A DNA stretch of 64,000 nucleotides from assembly GCA_963576735.1 (NCBI GenBank), contig OY755197.1:11048501-11112500 (forward strand), given 5' to 3'. The notes under the pieces are model-generated. The model saw nothing but the letters and a program-made list of their open reading frames with translations, had not been told where the DNA came from and searched no databases. Position numbers and translations under genes: made by a program. Positions 12,801 through 22,512 of this stretch are shown piece after piece (position 1 is the first letter of the stretch; the number at the start of each line of letters is the position of its first letter). The stretch is from Bedellia somnulentella. Its lineage: Eukaryota; Arthropoda; Insecta; Lepidoptera; Bedelliidae.

Positions 12801-15800
12801 GTGAGGGAAAACATCGTGAGGAAACCCACATGGCTGAGTTGTACTTAGTCATGTGATTGTGTATTCGTACAAAACGGCGATAGGCCTGCCCCCTATCACG
12901 TGAGTACACTGTCCATGCAAAACGTGGGTACTCTGAACACCAGGTGACAAAGTCACGTGATGTTCAGAAGTATTAGTACCTCTGCCAACCCCTTCGGGGA
13001 TATGCGGCGTGAACGTTTATGTTATGTTATGTAAATTTTAGGGTATCGTAGCGGAATGGTAGAAAACAAACCCCTTTTAGTTTCGTCATGTCTGTCTGCC
13101 TGTCCATGTGTAAGCATTAGCCCGGAGAATTGAAAAACAGTAACGGCAATGGACAGTGTGTTTTGTGGGCCGAAATGTTCGTACAATACCAGCCATTCGC
13201 TACATAACGATTCAGTCTGAAAATATATCACACAAGCGAGGTGTAAGGTCTTCTCGTTAAAGATCGCTTTAATTCCATGGTAGAGAACAGCTTTATTATT
13301 ATTTGATGGGCACTATACGCCACGGGTTTCCGCATTAAACCCGGCACGCAGGCCATTTTACGTGAACTTAGTGGTAGTGTAGAGGACATCTTCCTATTGT
13401 TTGTTATAGAGATCTTTGAGGGAGTTCTATACCCAGCAATAGCTGAATGATAAACTGTGTTATGTAAATACATACATTCATATAATCACGGCTATAAATC
13501 CCTAGAAGGGGTAGCTTGAGCTAAGGAATTAAAAATTCCTCAGCCACTTTTGGAATATTGAGTGGGGAAAAGATGGTTAAGTAAAGGTTGTTGGTGATGG
13601 ATCTCCAACTGCATCGCCCAAAAATCCCTTAAACGCCCCAATACCGTTAGTCGCACGTACGTACACCAACCGGAAGAGATGGGGTAGTGCTATTCTAAGC
13701 CGACACTACACAGTAAATATTTGACCCATTTTATAACAAAATCTATATTTTCCAGAGAGAACGAGGTAGGCGAAGTGATCCGCACGTTGTCTGTACTGCG
13801 CGAGGCGTGCCAAGATGGCGGCGTCACGTGGACTAAGGAGGACGCCCTCGTCGCGCAATATGTTGCCAGAGTCATATCTAACAGAGCCGCTCAATTGGTT
13901 GCTGTTTGTAAGTATATATACAATACATAAATATAGTCAAGGCTGTAAATTGTAGAAATGTGAAGCCGTGTTAAGAGCTGCAAAATTTGGAACTTTGCTG
14001 TCAGATTTGATAGGTAAGGGAGAAAATGTTCTGAAATAAAAGTTTGTTGGTGACAGGTCTGCAGTCTGATAGTTGAGTCACCTCTTGCGACATCAACACC
14101 CGTGAGTGAGAGCACTCTTTAAATAAAACTCTCATTGTAGCCACAATGAAACTTCTCATTTTGTTATTGTAGCAGTTTGCAAATGTCAAAATATATCTTT
14201 ATATAACAATTAATTCTTAACATGTTTTGATTAGAAAATGTGCTCAAAAAGGCAGGTGTCCGAAGTACGAAGAATAAAAGAGCATGTATGAAAAGACCCA
14301 GTGGGTAGAACACTCGGTTATCGTGCAAACGACTAGTGTTCAAATCCTGGGTCGGGCCTACACCAATTTGTCTTTTCTAAAGACATATGTGTGGTTAATT
14401 TATCATGGTTGTTAACGGTGAGGGAAAACATCGTGAGGAAACCCAAATGACTGAGTTGTACTTAGTCATGTGACAGTGTATTCGTACAAAGCGGCGATAG
14501 CCTGCCCCCTATCACGTGGGTACACTGTCCATGCAAAACGTGGGTACTCTGAACACCAGGTGACAAAGTCACGTGGTGTTCAGAAGTATTAGTACCTCTG
14601 CCAACCCCTTCGGGGATATGCGGCGTGAACGTTTATGTTATGTTATGTTATTATGTATGAAAAGATTGATGGATGTGAATGAAGCTAGAGAGGTTTGCCA
14701 GGATCGTACTAAGTGGCGATCGATAGTCTCTGCCTACCCCAATGGGAACTAACGGCGTGAGAATATGTATGTATGTATGTCTTGATTAGAAGAAATATTG
14801 GAAGATAGGACTTAATTTTGATACCAACCATAAGCCTCCTTATGACCCAAAAATTACTGCACTGTAAGGAAGACGATCCCAAAAAATGCTTAGGATTTAC
14901 CTTCAAGATAAAGTATTTGACATTTATGCTGCGTAGGCACTACGAATAACGTAGGCTTAGAATAGCACTACCCCATTTCTTCCGGTGGGTGTACGTAAGA
15001 GGCGACTAACGGTATTAGGGCTTTTAAGGGATTTTTGGGCGATGCCGTTGGAGACCCATCACCAACAACCTTTATTCTACCATCTTTTCCCCACTCAACT
15101 TCCAAAAGTGGCTGACAAATTTCTAATTTCCTAGCTCTGGCTACCCCTTCATGGGATTTATAGCCGTGAGCATATGTATGTATGTATGTATGTATGTACA
15201 TTTGGCCAAATCACTTGTCAATGTATCTCTTATAAGTATGTTAAGTAAAATAAACTTTATTTCTTCAGGTATTTCAACGCTGATCGAAAGGATGGACAGG
15301 AATCACGTCGCAGTTGCTGTCGACGGGTCAGTCTTCAAGAGACATCCTCGGATAAGAGGGTTGCTCAACAAATACATACAATATTTGGCACCTGAACACT
15401 CTGTAAGTAGATATAAACTTTATTTATTTCAGTATCATCATCTTATTGATTAGTATCTATCACAGCTCGCAATTATTCCCATCAAGAAGCTTGAGCCTAC
15501 TCGAGCTTAGGGAGAGAGGTTTGTCAGATAGTAATAAGCACTAAAGTGGCAACAGCTGGGAGTTATGTTATACACTAAGGCGTAGAATATTTTCTACTTT
15601 TGATGGTTGTTTCGAGCTGTCCATCTACCTTTTCCTCTTTTTTCAAACTTTGTACTCCTGTAGAGAATACATACATACATATACTCACGGCTATAAATCC
15701 CTAGAAGGGGTAGCCAGAGCTAAGGAACTTGAAGTTCCTCAGCCACTTTTGGAAGTTGCGTCGGGAAAAGATAGTGAAATAAAGGTTGTTGTTGATGGGT

Positions 15801-16268
15801 CTCCAACCACATCGCCCAAAAATCCCTTAAAAGCCGCAATACCGTTAGTCGCCTCTTACGTACACCCACCGGAAGAAATGGGGTAGTGTTATTCTAAGCC
15901 GACACTACACAGCAACACACTGTAGATAATATAATTGAAAATACTAAATATGAACTTAGGTAAATATCTTCTAGATGATTACTGTTCTATTTGTACAAAA
16001 TTTTACCCTATTCCATCCTAAAAGTTGGTGTCGGGTAGATCTAACATTATCTGTTGTGTTAAAGATCAACAATCTCTTAAAAGCCCCAAACCTTAGGCTT
16101 CTTACAAAACCCGCGGGTAGAAATTATAATTATTATTTTCATTGAATGAATATATTATTTTTTCAGTTCACGCTAAAGACAGCGGAAGATGGTAGCGGCA
16201 AAGGCTCAGCGTTGACAGCTGCGGTTGCCGCGCGAATCGCTCGCAGACAAAATGGCGGGCGGCCGTAG
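3719..16268 (+). CDS. HK: Hexokinase, nine coding exons, 5' end missing
   Basis: Hexokinase phosphorylates glucose at C6 using ATP, the first step of glycolysis, in the cytosol. Coding exons: 3719-3872, 4489-4600, 6000-6106, 7183-7403, 9242-9450, 12153-12290, 13756-13907, 15269-15402, 16167-16268. Each has AG/GT borders and the phases agree throughout, giving 442 residues and a TAG stop. Visible motifs (numbered from the first residue seen): LDLGGTNFRV 59-68 (phosphate loop), FTFSFP 126-131 and WTK 145-147 (glucose contacts), NDTTGT with catalytic Asp182, GTGSN 204-208, EWGAFGDDG from 236, VDGS 382-385 and EDGSGKG near 416-422. Length fits a single-domain ~50 kDa insect hexokinase lacking only a short N-terminus. 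Oddities are GTGSNG where GTGTNA is usual, and a divergent small-domain segment around 290-315. The start codon is not in 1-3718 as far as I can see. No frameshift was found, so it looks functional. Confidence 0.95.
4071..4288 (+). mobile_element. Family A retroposon, 5' truncated
   Basis: Lacks the first ~25 nt and ends in TATGTATGTA. In hexokinase intron 1. Confidence 0.85.
4489..4600 (+). CDS. HK: Hexokinase exon 2 (LDLGGTNFRV)
   Basis: Acceptor tttttcag, donor AG|gtaagt. It carries the phosphate-binding loop. A family A retroposon begins only about 22 bp after the donor. Confidence 0.95.
4623..4855 (-). mobile_element. Family A retroposon, ACGGC-end subtype
   Basis: Immediately after the hexokinase exon 2 donor. 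Subtype with GCCGTGTAGTACCGGC and ..GGGTGTCGTAAGAGGC. Confidence 0.85.
5103..5345 (+). mobile_element. Family C tRNA-like SINE, inverted pair
   Basis: A tail piece on the minus strand (5103-5165, TTCATGAAAACCTCATGTGG) is followed by a plus-strand head: GACACGGTAGCTCAATTGGC, GGTCGCGGGTTCGATTTCCG, 5228-5300. Confidence 0.82.
5707..5905 (+). repeat. Diverged TACTAGTGGTCCGC element
   Basis: Starts ATACTAGTGGTCCGCACCGG; same general family as 9485-9800. Hexokinase intron 2. Confidence 0.5.
6000..6106 (+). CDS. HK: Hexokinase exon 3
   Basis: Acceptor cattccag, donor G|gtaagg. It encodes a SDELRLGPGTDLFNF-type segment leading into the glucose-binding PLGFTFSFP stretch. Confidence 0.93.
6315..6564 (-). 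mobile_element. Family A retroposon
   Basis: Target duplication CAATAT (6309-6314, 6565-6570). Subtype with GGGTGATCGTAAGAGGC. Confidence 0.85.
6958..7125. mobile_element. Family C palindromic dimer
   Basis: A minus-strand tRNA-like unit turns back on itself at TGTCAATTGGCA into a plus-strand unit. The arms (GGAATCGAACCCGCGACCTC and its mirror) match along ~60 bp. Confidence 0.88.
7183..7403 (+). CDS. HK: Hexokinase exon 4 (glucose site, catalytic Asp)
   Basis: Acceptor cttccag, donor GGG|gtatgc. It contains FTFSFP, WTKSF and LLNDTTGTL, including the catalytic Asp. A palindromic tRNA-like SINE dimer lies just upstream in the intron. Confidence 0.95.
7508..7760 (-). mobile_element. Family A retroposon
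   Basis: Near full length in hexokinase intron 4, about 100 bp past exon 4. Confidence 0.85.
7851..8096 (+). mobile_element. Family A retroposon
   Basis: Full length. The 23 bp just before it (7828-7850) recur at 9140-9162. Confidence 0.87.
8238..8332 (-). mobile_element. Family A fragment
   Basis: 3' part only, of the subtype with GAGCTTTAGAGCTAGAAACT; its stem is diverged. Confidence 0.7.
8465..8826 (-). mobile_element. Family B tRNA-derived SINE
   Basis: Head GATAGCTCAATGGGTAGAAC (box A) and a GTTCAAATCC-type box B, then a ~300-nt body and tail. Confidence 0.87.
9242..9450 (+). CDS. HK: Hexokinase exon 5 (GTGSN, EWGAFGDDG)
   Basis: Acceptor atactcag, donor AG|gtaata. It contains GVILGTGSN and EWGAFGDDG, which form part of the glucose pocket, and a DENSL stretch. 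Confidence 0.95.
9485..9800 (+). repeat. Diverged TACTAGTGGATCGTCC element
   Basis: Starts GTACTAGTGGATCGTCCCAG; includes CTTCGCACGGGTAGC. No coding content. Hexokinase intron 5. Confidence 0.5.
10065..10463 (+). repeat. Interspersed repeat with GACA microsatellite, copy 2
   Basis: Same family as 1-436 with a shorter (GACA)n and a 9-bp insertion after TCATACT. Confidence 0.8.
10466..10731. mobile_element. 266-bp foldback element
   Basis: Inverted arms of ~83 bp run from ATAACTTTTAACAAAAAG to the mirror sequence, including CGACTTCA.AGTGGGAAAAAC. It sits at the end of the repeat copy at 10065-10463. Confidence 0.85.
10938..11112 (-). mobile_element. Family B SINE, 5' truncated
   Basis: Body only (CGTTCACGCCGAATATCCCC onward). 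Confidence 0.8.
11380..11622 (+). repeat. Interspersed repeat ending GAAGTCGGTTAAA
   Basis: Shares its ending (GAGAAC..CTCCTTTTTTTGAAGTCGG) with the tandem array at 47755-48230. Confidence 0.6.
11630..11746 (+). mobile_element. LINE 3' end fragment
   Basis: Codes MERLMDVNEVREVCQDRTKW then LSIVSAYPNGN and stop, followed by GGCGTGAGTTTATGTATGTA. Same family as 14232-14782. Confidence 0.75.
11968..12045 (+). repeat. Family A 5' fragment
   Basis: CGTGTAGTTTCGACTTCGAA to GTCGTAAGAGGCACACGG. Confidence 0.65.
12153..12290 (+). CDS. HK: Hexokinase exon 6
   Basis: Acceptor aatttcag, donor GA|gtaagt. FEKYIGGKYLGDLL matches the hexokinase F-EKM-SGMYLGE segment. A 5'-truncated family B SINE starts about 20 bp past the donor. 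Confidence 0.93.
12310..12475 (+). mobile_element. Family B SINE, 5' truncated
   Basis: Starts ACGGCGATAGGCCTGCC just after hexokinase exon 6; tail TTATGTTTTATG. Confidence 0.82.
12672..13033 (+). mobile_element. Family B SINE, full length
   Basis: GTGATAGCCCAGTGGGTAGA box A, GTGTTCAAATCCTGGG box B, tail TTTATGTTATGTTATGT. Confidence 0.9.
13468..13713 (-). mobile_element. Family A retroposon
   Basis: Full length, ends 42 bp before the acceptor of hexokinase exon 7. Confidence 0.87.
13756..13907 (+). CDS. HK: Hexokinase exon 7
   Basis: Acceptor ttttccag, donor T|gtaagt. It encodes the large-domain helices, ending RVISNRAAQLVAV, matching the family's VSRRAAQL motif. Confidence 0.93.
13930..14110 (-). 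repeat. Strongly decayed family A copy
   Basis: Traces of GTCAAGGCTGTAAAT, GTTGGTGACAGGTCT and GTCACCTCTTGCGAC in the family order. Confidence 0.5.
14232..14782 (+). mobile_element. LINE 3' end interrupted by a family B SINE
   Basis: 14232-14296 and 14653-14782 form one open frame when the SINE is removed: ENVLKKAGVRST ... MDVNEAREVCQDRTKW ... SAYPNGN, stop. This is the end of a LINE ORF2 (inference), followed by GGCGTGAGAATATGTATG. The SINE at 14297-14652 is flanked by duplicated ATGAAAAGA. Confidence 0.75.
14297..14652 (+). mobile_element. Family B SINE inside a LINE
   Basis: Flanked by ATGAAAAGA on both sides. First ~8 nt of the head missing. Confidence 0.9.
14951..15198 (+). mobile_element. 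Family A retroposon
   Basis: Near full length with diverged 5' end; 70 bp before hexokinase exon 8. Confidence 0.85.
15269..15402 (+). CDS. HK: Hexokinase exon 8 (VDGS)
   Basis: Acceptor ttcttcag, donor TCT|gtaagt. VAVDGSVFKRHP is the adenosine-binding GVDGT-(L/V)YK-HP motif with a conservative change. Confidence 0.94.
15668..15913 (-). mobile_element. Family A retroposon
   Basis: Full length. Hairpin stem GGAACTT/AAGTTCC. Confidence 0.87.
16075..16124 (-). repeat. Family A fragment
   Basis: TCTTAAAAGCCCC ... CCCGCGGGTAGAAAT only, just before hexokinase exon 9. Confidence 0.55.
16167..16268 (+). CDS. HK: Hexokinase terminal exon 9
   Basis: Acceptor ttttttcag. It encodes EDGSGKGSALTAAVAARI and ends at TAG 16266-16268 after a short basic tail. 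Confidence 0.95.
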   Translation, partial: FTLKTAEDGSGKGSALTAAVAARIARRQNGGRP

Positions 16269-16324
16269 TAGCCATTTTGTTTCTTACATACGTTATGTTT
16301 CATTTTTATGCATTAGATAACTTG

Positions 16325-16330
16325 AATAAA
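16325..16330 (+). terminator. Candidate polyadenylation signal of hexokinase
   Basis: AATAAA lies 57 bp after the hexokinase stop. Further AATAAA hexamers occur at 16475-16480 and 18660-18665, so the true 3' end cannot be fixed from sequence alone. Confidence 0.4.
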
Positions 16331-16494
16331 TTATCGAAATAGCAGTCATTAGAAGTTGTTATGTGATATTGATTATGAATATCTACAAATATTTTTGACA
16401 CGAAACTTCTTAAGGTTATCAAATCGTCTGTGATTAGATTAAACATATTATTTTTGTTATTTGACATTATAATGAATAAATAAATAGGGAAACA

Positions 16495-17138
16495 ATTGGC
16501 CTAGACCTTGCTTTTATAACATACCCTTTTTATATTATAAATCGATAAAGAACATCATACTTAAAAACTTTGCCCATGGAATGCCTATCTAAAATATTGT
16601 AATTTTCAAAAAATAATGATAATTAAAAATTGTCGTACCTAGTTCAAACTGAGAATGTATAGTAAGAAGTAAGAGTAACGTTTTGTATAGTAAGAAGTAA
16701 GAGTAACTGAGAACTAGATTCTTTGCTTCAGTGAAAATAAGAAATAAAAAAAAAACATTTGATCTATGGTGTAAACAAAAACATAACCTCTTTGGGTATT
16801 TTCCAGTTCAATCGCTCGCTTACCGGTTTATTTTCATGATATTATTTTTCAACGACGATCAATACAACTGGAAAATATCGAAAGAAGTTATATTTTTGTT
16901 TACAGAGCGAAAAGCATAGATCAAATGTTTTTTTTTATTTCTTATTTTCACTGAAGCAAAGATTCTCATTCTATACATTCTCAGTTTGAACTAGGTACGA
17001 CAATTTTTAATTATTATATTTTTTTGAAAATTACAATATTTTAGATAGGCATTCCATGGGCAAAGTTGTTTAGTTTGATGTCCTTTATCGATTTATAATA
17101 TAAAAAGGGTATGTTATAAAAGCGAGGTCTAGGCCAAT
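16495..17138. mobile_element. 644-bp foldback element past the hexokinase stop
   Basis: Left arm 16495-16808 and right arm 16866-17138 are inverted copies with a ~57-bp loop. They begin ATTGGCCTAGACC and end GGTCTAGGCCAAT. The left arm has an extra ~50 bp made of two GTATAGTAAGAAGTAAGAGT copies. No clear target duplication. Confidence 0.9.
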
Positions 17139-18720
17139 CGTAGAACATTCTCTAGGGTTAAGATTTAATGGCGTGTTTTCATTTGAACAGTGATTTATTT
17201 TTGTCGGTGCTGTCTTTGATAAATTACTATCACCAACACTCAAATGGGTCTCTTAAGATATTATAAAACTTAAGTGTAATTTTAAAATAAAAAATTGTTA
17301 TTTTACATATTAAAATATAGTAATAGGGTATTTCTATATTTTAATAATTATTACAGAATTATAATGTGGTACATTTTTTTTTTTTAAATATTTACAAGCC
17401 GGGTTTTCAACTGTGGTTAAAATTTTATTTTTTTAATCTAATCTGTTTTATATTGGCTAAGAAATTTTGTAGTATAAAACATTGTTTATAAGTTTCTAAA
17501 TGTGCTCTTGGATATCATAATAAAATAAATAAAATAAAATAAGTTTAATGTTAGAGATAAAAGCAGCAGTAAATAGATTTGATATTTCTTTAGGTTGTTT
17601 AAAAATTTACAGTTAGAATTGAATAGCTGCACAAATATGAAATTATTTGAACCAATAATATTGGTTTTCGCTTTTGTTTATCATAATACCTACTTTTAAG
17701 TAAATTGGTACCTGATTGGTAAATATTGTTAGTTATTGGAAACCTAGTACCAGCGCTATTTTATCGTCACGATATCGGTTAGAATGAGATGACAGTATAC
17801 GGTACTAAGTAAGTGCGTAAGAGATGGCTGTTATACCACGCGATAACTAGTTAAAAGATCCCTCGTACTAACTATGCAGGAAGATTTTAAAAGTAGCGGA
17901 GGACAAAAAATACTAACGCATACGTCAGTACAAAGAAGCAACTAATTTTTGTCTTGTCTGTACAACTACATAAAACAATGAAAATAGATTTTTTATGGTT
18001 GCATCAATTAAATTAAGAGACTATTTTTTTTTACTTTTTTTGTTAAACAGAATATAGACTGTGATGTGACTGTGAATTTAAAGATTTTATATTAAAATAT
18101 ATTTTTGATTTACGTTATTTTATAGCAGAAAGTAGGAAATATAGTTTTTATTTTTTTAGTAGAGGTAGATAGTACCTAAGTTGTAATTAAAAGATTTAAA
18201 CAATGTATGTACATTTTTTTGCGTTTTTATATATATTATAATTTGAAGTTCTATAGTAATTTTAAATGATGTGAAAATGTTATTTAGTTATAATTAAATA
18301 TAGAAATGTGCTATTGAAATAAAAATTGTAATTGCATATTATAATCACTATTTGAGTTATGAACTCATTCTTCAGAGTAATACCTGATTGACTTTATTTT
18401 TGTTGAATTTATAATTTACAATAAAATACATAATGTGAATATAAATATTATTTTATATAAATTTTTGATTAATTTAAATAATTTCAAATCAAACTCGTCC
18501 ATCTCGCTTCATTTTATTTATACTGAACTCAATAATAACACTGTTAAGTTATTATGAGCACAAATCTATATTTTAGCTCTTATGTAGTTATTCAGAAATT
18601 TGTTAGATAAATATTATACTTATGTTCAGTTTTCAACTTTTATTTGTAAAAACATGATAAATAAAGTTATACAATTTATGAATATGTTACTTTTATTAAT
18701 ACTTCCCACTTATAACAATA
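17139..18720. other. AT-rich 3' flank of hexokinase
   Basis: Long AT-rich stretch with several AATAAA hexamers and one MITE copy. No ORF. It may be extended 3' UTR or intergenic DNA. Confidence 0.5.
17745..17878. mobile_element. GGGCAAGCACGAG MITE, copy 3 (diverged ends)
   Basis: Same interior (TTAGAATGAGATGACAGTAT, AAGAGATGGCTG) but the terminal repeats have decayed. Confidence 0.65.
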
Positions 18721-18752
18721 TATTTAGGTGGACGCAATTCTTCTGAACATAA

Positions 18753-18970
18753 TCCCACATGGCTGAGTTGTACTTAGTCATGTGACAGTGTATTCGTACA
18801 AAACGGCGATAGGCCTGCCCCCTATCACGTGAGTACACTGTCCATGCAAAACGTGGGTACTCTGAACACCAGGTGACAAAGTCACGTTATGTTCAGAAGT
18901 ATTAGTACCTCTGCCAACCCCTTCGGGGATATTCGGCGTGAACGTTTATGTTTATGTTATGTTATGTTAT
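18753..18970 (+). mobile_element. Family B SINE, 5' truncated
   Basis: Starts CCCACATGGCTGAGTTG, tail (ATGTT)n, in the hexokinase 3' flank. Confidence 0.85.
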
Positions 18971-19067
18971 AATTAAATACGTCTTCTGTTCACATATTCA
19001 ACCATTCAAAAGGCGCAAAGGATTTAGGATAAGTACTAAATTAATTATGTTTTTGTTAAGTTGTTTA

Positions 19068-19320
19068 GCTGTGTAGTGTCGGCTTAGAATAGCACTAACC
19101 CGTTTCTTCCGGTGGGTGTACGTAAGAGGCGACTAACGGTATATGGGCTTGTAATTGTAAGGGATTCTTGGGCGATGCGGTTGGAGTGGAGACTCATCAC
19201 TTACAACCTTTATTTCATTATCTTTTCCCCACGTAACTTCCAAAAGGGGCTGAGGAATTTCTAATTTTCTAGCTCTGGCTACCCCTTCAAGGGATTTATA
19301 GCCGAGAGTATATGTATATG
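19068..19320 (+). mobile_element. Family A retroposon
   Basis: Flanked by an imperfect ~15-bp duplication (TTGTTAAGTTGTTT / TTGTTAAGATGTTT). Confidence 0.87.
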
Positions 19321-19929
19321 TTGTTAAGATGTTTGTGTTGTTTTGTTTACTTTTCATATTTGATATTGTGTTAGTTTTAATTTACTTTAATAGTTATTAT
19401 TTATATTATTATTTTTTGTTCGTATGTTTTTTGTGCCACACATGGTGAATAAACGTCTTATCTTCTTAATTCGCCACCAACTCGGATAAATCAAAGTTGA
19501 ATGACACCGACAATACTGAAGGCGGACTGCAAGTTTTATAGAATCATTTACGCCGTAGTAAAGTATTGCTAGTAATGGTAATAGCTTCAGGAGTAAAAGA
19601 GACACAGATATATATAGTTTTCATTCAGATGTATGGAACTCGATCGTTCTCAAGGTCTTCTCTTCGCGCCTTATCTCCTCTACCCATATTAAAATTTATT
19701 TCTTTCTCCCTCGCACGATCGAATGTTCGGATTTAGACACTTTGATACGTATAGAACAATATAAATATTCGCGCTTTCTATTCGATAAAACCAGCGATAA
19801 CTACGGATCGTTGGATTCGTCGAATATCACCATGTATTCTCAAATGCGAGTATCAGAAATGGACATGTTTGTTTGTTTGTCTGTAATGAGTGAGTTCCGA
19901 AACAAATCAACAGAGTTGAAAAAAAAATT

Positions 19930-20424
19930 GCCGTGTAGTGTCGGCTTAGAATAGCACTACCCCGTTTCTACCGATGGGTGTACGTAAGAGGCGACTAACG
20001 GTATTGGGGCTTTTAAGGAATTTTTGGGCGATGCGGTTGGAGACCCATCACCAACAACCTTTACATCTACCATCTTTTCCCCACTCACATTTCCAAAAGT
20101 GGCTGAGGAATTTCTAATTCCATAGCTCTGGCTACCCCTTCTAGGGATTTATAGCCGTGAGTATATGTTAGCCGTGTAGTGCCGGCTTAGAATGTCGCTA
20201 CCCCTTTCTATCCACGGGTGTCGTACGAGGCGACTAAGGGTATTGGGGCTTTTTATTGGATTTTTGGGCGATGCGGTTGGAGACCCATCACCAAAAACCT
20301 TTATTTTACCATCTTTTCCCCGCTCGTCTTCCAAAAGTGGCTGAGGAATTTATAATTCCTTGGCTCTGGCTACCCCTTCTAGGGAATTATAGTCGTGAGT
20401 ATATGTATGTATGTATGTATATGT
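19930..20424 (+). mobile_element. Head-to-tail dimer of two family A subtypes
   Basis: Copy one (19930-20168) ends TATATGTTA without a repeat tail and runs straight into copy two (20170-20424), a different subtype. TTGAAAAAAAA lies outside both ends. Confidence 0.85.
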
Positions 20425-20491
20425 TATGTTTTGAAAAAAAAAAAGGAAATTTCTGTTTCTTTTGTATGTTTGCAATGAATAAACACCATAT

Positions 20492-20720
20492 GCTGTGTAG
20501 TGCCGGCTTAGAATAGCACTACCCCATTTCTTCCGGTGGGTGTACGTAAGAGGCGACTAACGGTATTGGGGCTTTTAAGGGATTTTTGGGCGATGCGGTT
20601 GGAGACCCATCACCAACAAGCTTTATTTCACCATCTTTTCCTCACTGAGGAATTTTCAATTCCCTAGCTCTGGCTACTCCTTCAAGAGATCTACAACCGT
20701 GAGTATATGTATGTATGTAT
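20492..20720 (+). mobile_element. Family A retroposon
   Basis: Imperfect duplication GAATAAACACC / GAATATACACC on the two sides. Small internal deletion after CCATCTTTTCC. Confidence 0.85.
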
Positions 20721-21175
20721 GAATATACACCGAAACCACTCAATTTTAAAGATGCAAATAGATTTATAGCCCTATCTTTGTGACCAGTATAGTAGACAAT
20801 GTGTCGATGGCCTATATAAAAACGATGTCAAATTACCCACACCTTGATCCTAACAGTCTATGTGGTGGGTAGCGGAGAGATTATAAATGAAACAATATTT
20901 TTAGTTCAATAAATATTTATTAAGAAAATGTAAATAAATCTACTGGGTTTTTAATTGGTGGAATGAGGTCACTGCTACTGTTTCTATTAAGCTTAGGAAA
21001 GAAATAATAATAAAACATAAATTAAAACTAGCGATAAAAAAACGAAAACATACACAGTATAACAAATATATTAAATATATAATAATATGCGATCTTAAAT
21101 TGGGTTTCATATTGGGGTAATTAGTAAACAATCTCCATTATTAATCAATTAGGGAAAGAAGTTTTTCCGACGTAT

Positions 21176-21313
21176 AGCAAGCACGAGCGCTATTTTATCG
21201 ACACGATAACGGTTAGAATGAGATGGCAGTATACGATACTAAGTAAGTGCGTAAGAGATGGCTGCTTTATCCCACGCGATAACTAGTTTAAACACGGCTC
21301 GTGCTTGCCCGGA
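21176..21313. mobile_element. GGGCAAGCACGAG MITE, copy 2
   Basis: Starts GCAAGCACGAGCGC and ends GGCTCGTGCTTGCCC. Interior includes GAGATGGCAGTATACG and AAGAGATGGCTGC. Confidence 0.8.
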
Positions 21314-21912
21314 CTAGTTTTCGCGACGAGGGTCGAAACTTTTTCTTTCTTTAATTGATTAGTAATAATCCCCACATGAAGTTTTTATGATCAATACATT
21401 CTAATGAATCAGCATTAATGTTTTTAATACACAAAAATATATTTGACGCATTTATAGACAGAGCAAGCTAAGGGCCATTACTTTATTTACTTGCATGCTG
21501 AAAAACATTCTCTTTTTATTTGAAAACCCATCTAGGTTGGATAAACGTTTTTTTCTTAACAGTATCAGCGGTACGTGAGGTTTTAAACCGGAATTAAAAC
21601 ATCAGTCTTAAAGTAAAACATGATTTAAACATTTTAATTTAGATCACAGTCATGAAAACGCAATATAGGGTTAGAAGGCCCTAACTCTATATATTCCTCG
21701 AAGGCTGTTGCGGCCGATTCACCCTATTAACAATTAGATATGTTGTTTTACATTTCTTAGCAATATAAAATATGGCGATAAACTGTCTTGTGTATAATTA
21801 ACATTTTGATTGTTGGTCTTTCACTTTCTTCTAGACCTCGTAAATAACACTGAAACAGAAAATAATTTGCTTAATTGCCGGATAATGTATTTAAAACGGA
21901 CTATGTTAAATG

Positions 21913-22170
21913 GCCGTGTAGTGTCAGCTTAGAATAACACTACCCCATTTCTACCCGTGGGTGATCGTAAGAGGCGACTAACGGTATTGGGGCTTTTAAG
22001 GGATTTTTGGGCGATGCGGTTGGAGACCCGTCTCCAAAAACATTTATTATTACCATCTTTTCCCCACTCAACTTCCAAAAGAGGCTGAGGAATTTATGAT
22101 TTCTCAGCTCTGGCTACCCCTTTTAGGGATTTATAGCCGTGAGTATATGTATGTATGTATGTATGTATGT
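21913..22170 (+). mobile_element. Family A retroposon
   Basis: Full length, stem GAGGAAT/ATTTCTC with one G-U pair. Flanked by TGTTAAAT / TGTTAATT. Confidence 0.85.
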
Positions 22171-22195
22171 TAATTATTAACTTAAAATATAGCTA

Positions 22196-22354
22196 TGGGT
22201 GAAAGGGTGTTGTAAGAGGCGACCCATCATCAACGATACTTTATTTCTACTATCTTATGCCCTATCAACTTCCAAATGTGGCTGAGAGCTTCTAGCTCGG
22301 AATCTTTGACTACCCCCTTTTGGAATTTATGGCCGTGAGTATATCTATGTATGT
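22196..22354 (+). repeat. Family A fragment, GGCCGTGAG subtype
   Basis: Decayed copy with GCGACCCATCATC and stem GAGCT/AGCTC. Confidence 0.7.
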
Positions 22355-22440
22355 GAGAATATAGCATCCAAAACCTATATTTCTACAGTTTAATCTGAAG
22401 TTAGTCAAAGGTAATTTTAAATTCATTTAATGTTACCTAT

Positions 22441-22512
22441 TCAGGACACCTCGACTTTCTCCCTCACTTTCCTTAGGATACTCTGCAACTCCGAGGCTGA
22501 AGTAGTTTTGTA
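22441..22512 (-). CDS. Eps8: EPS8 terminal exon 17 (long form)
   Basis: Acceptor ctttcag. SASELQSILRKVREKVEVS then TGA. It matches the SELQEIM-RRQEKI tail of EPS8, which contributes to actin bundling. Confidence 0.93.
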   Translation of the reverse strand, partial: YKTTSASELQSILRKVREKVEVS

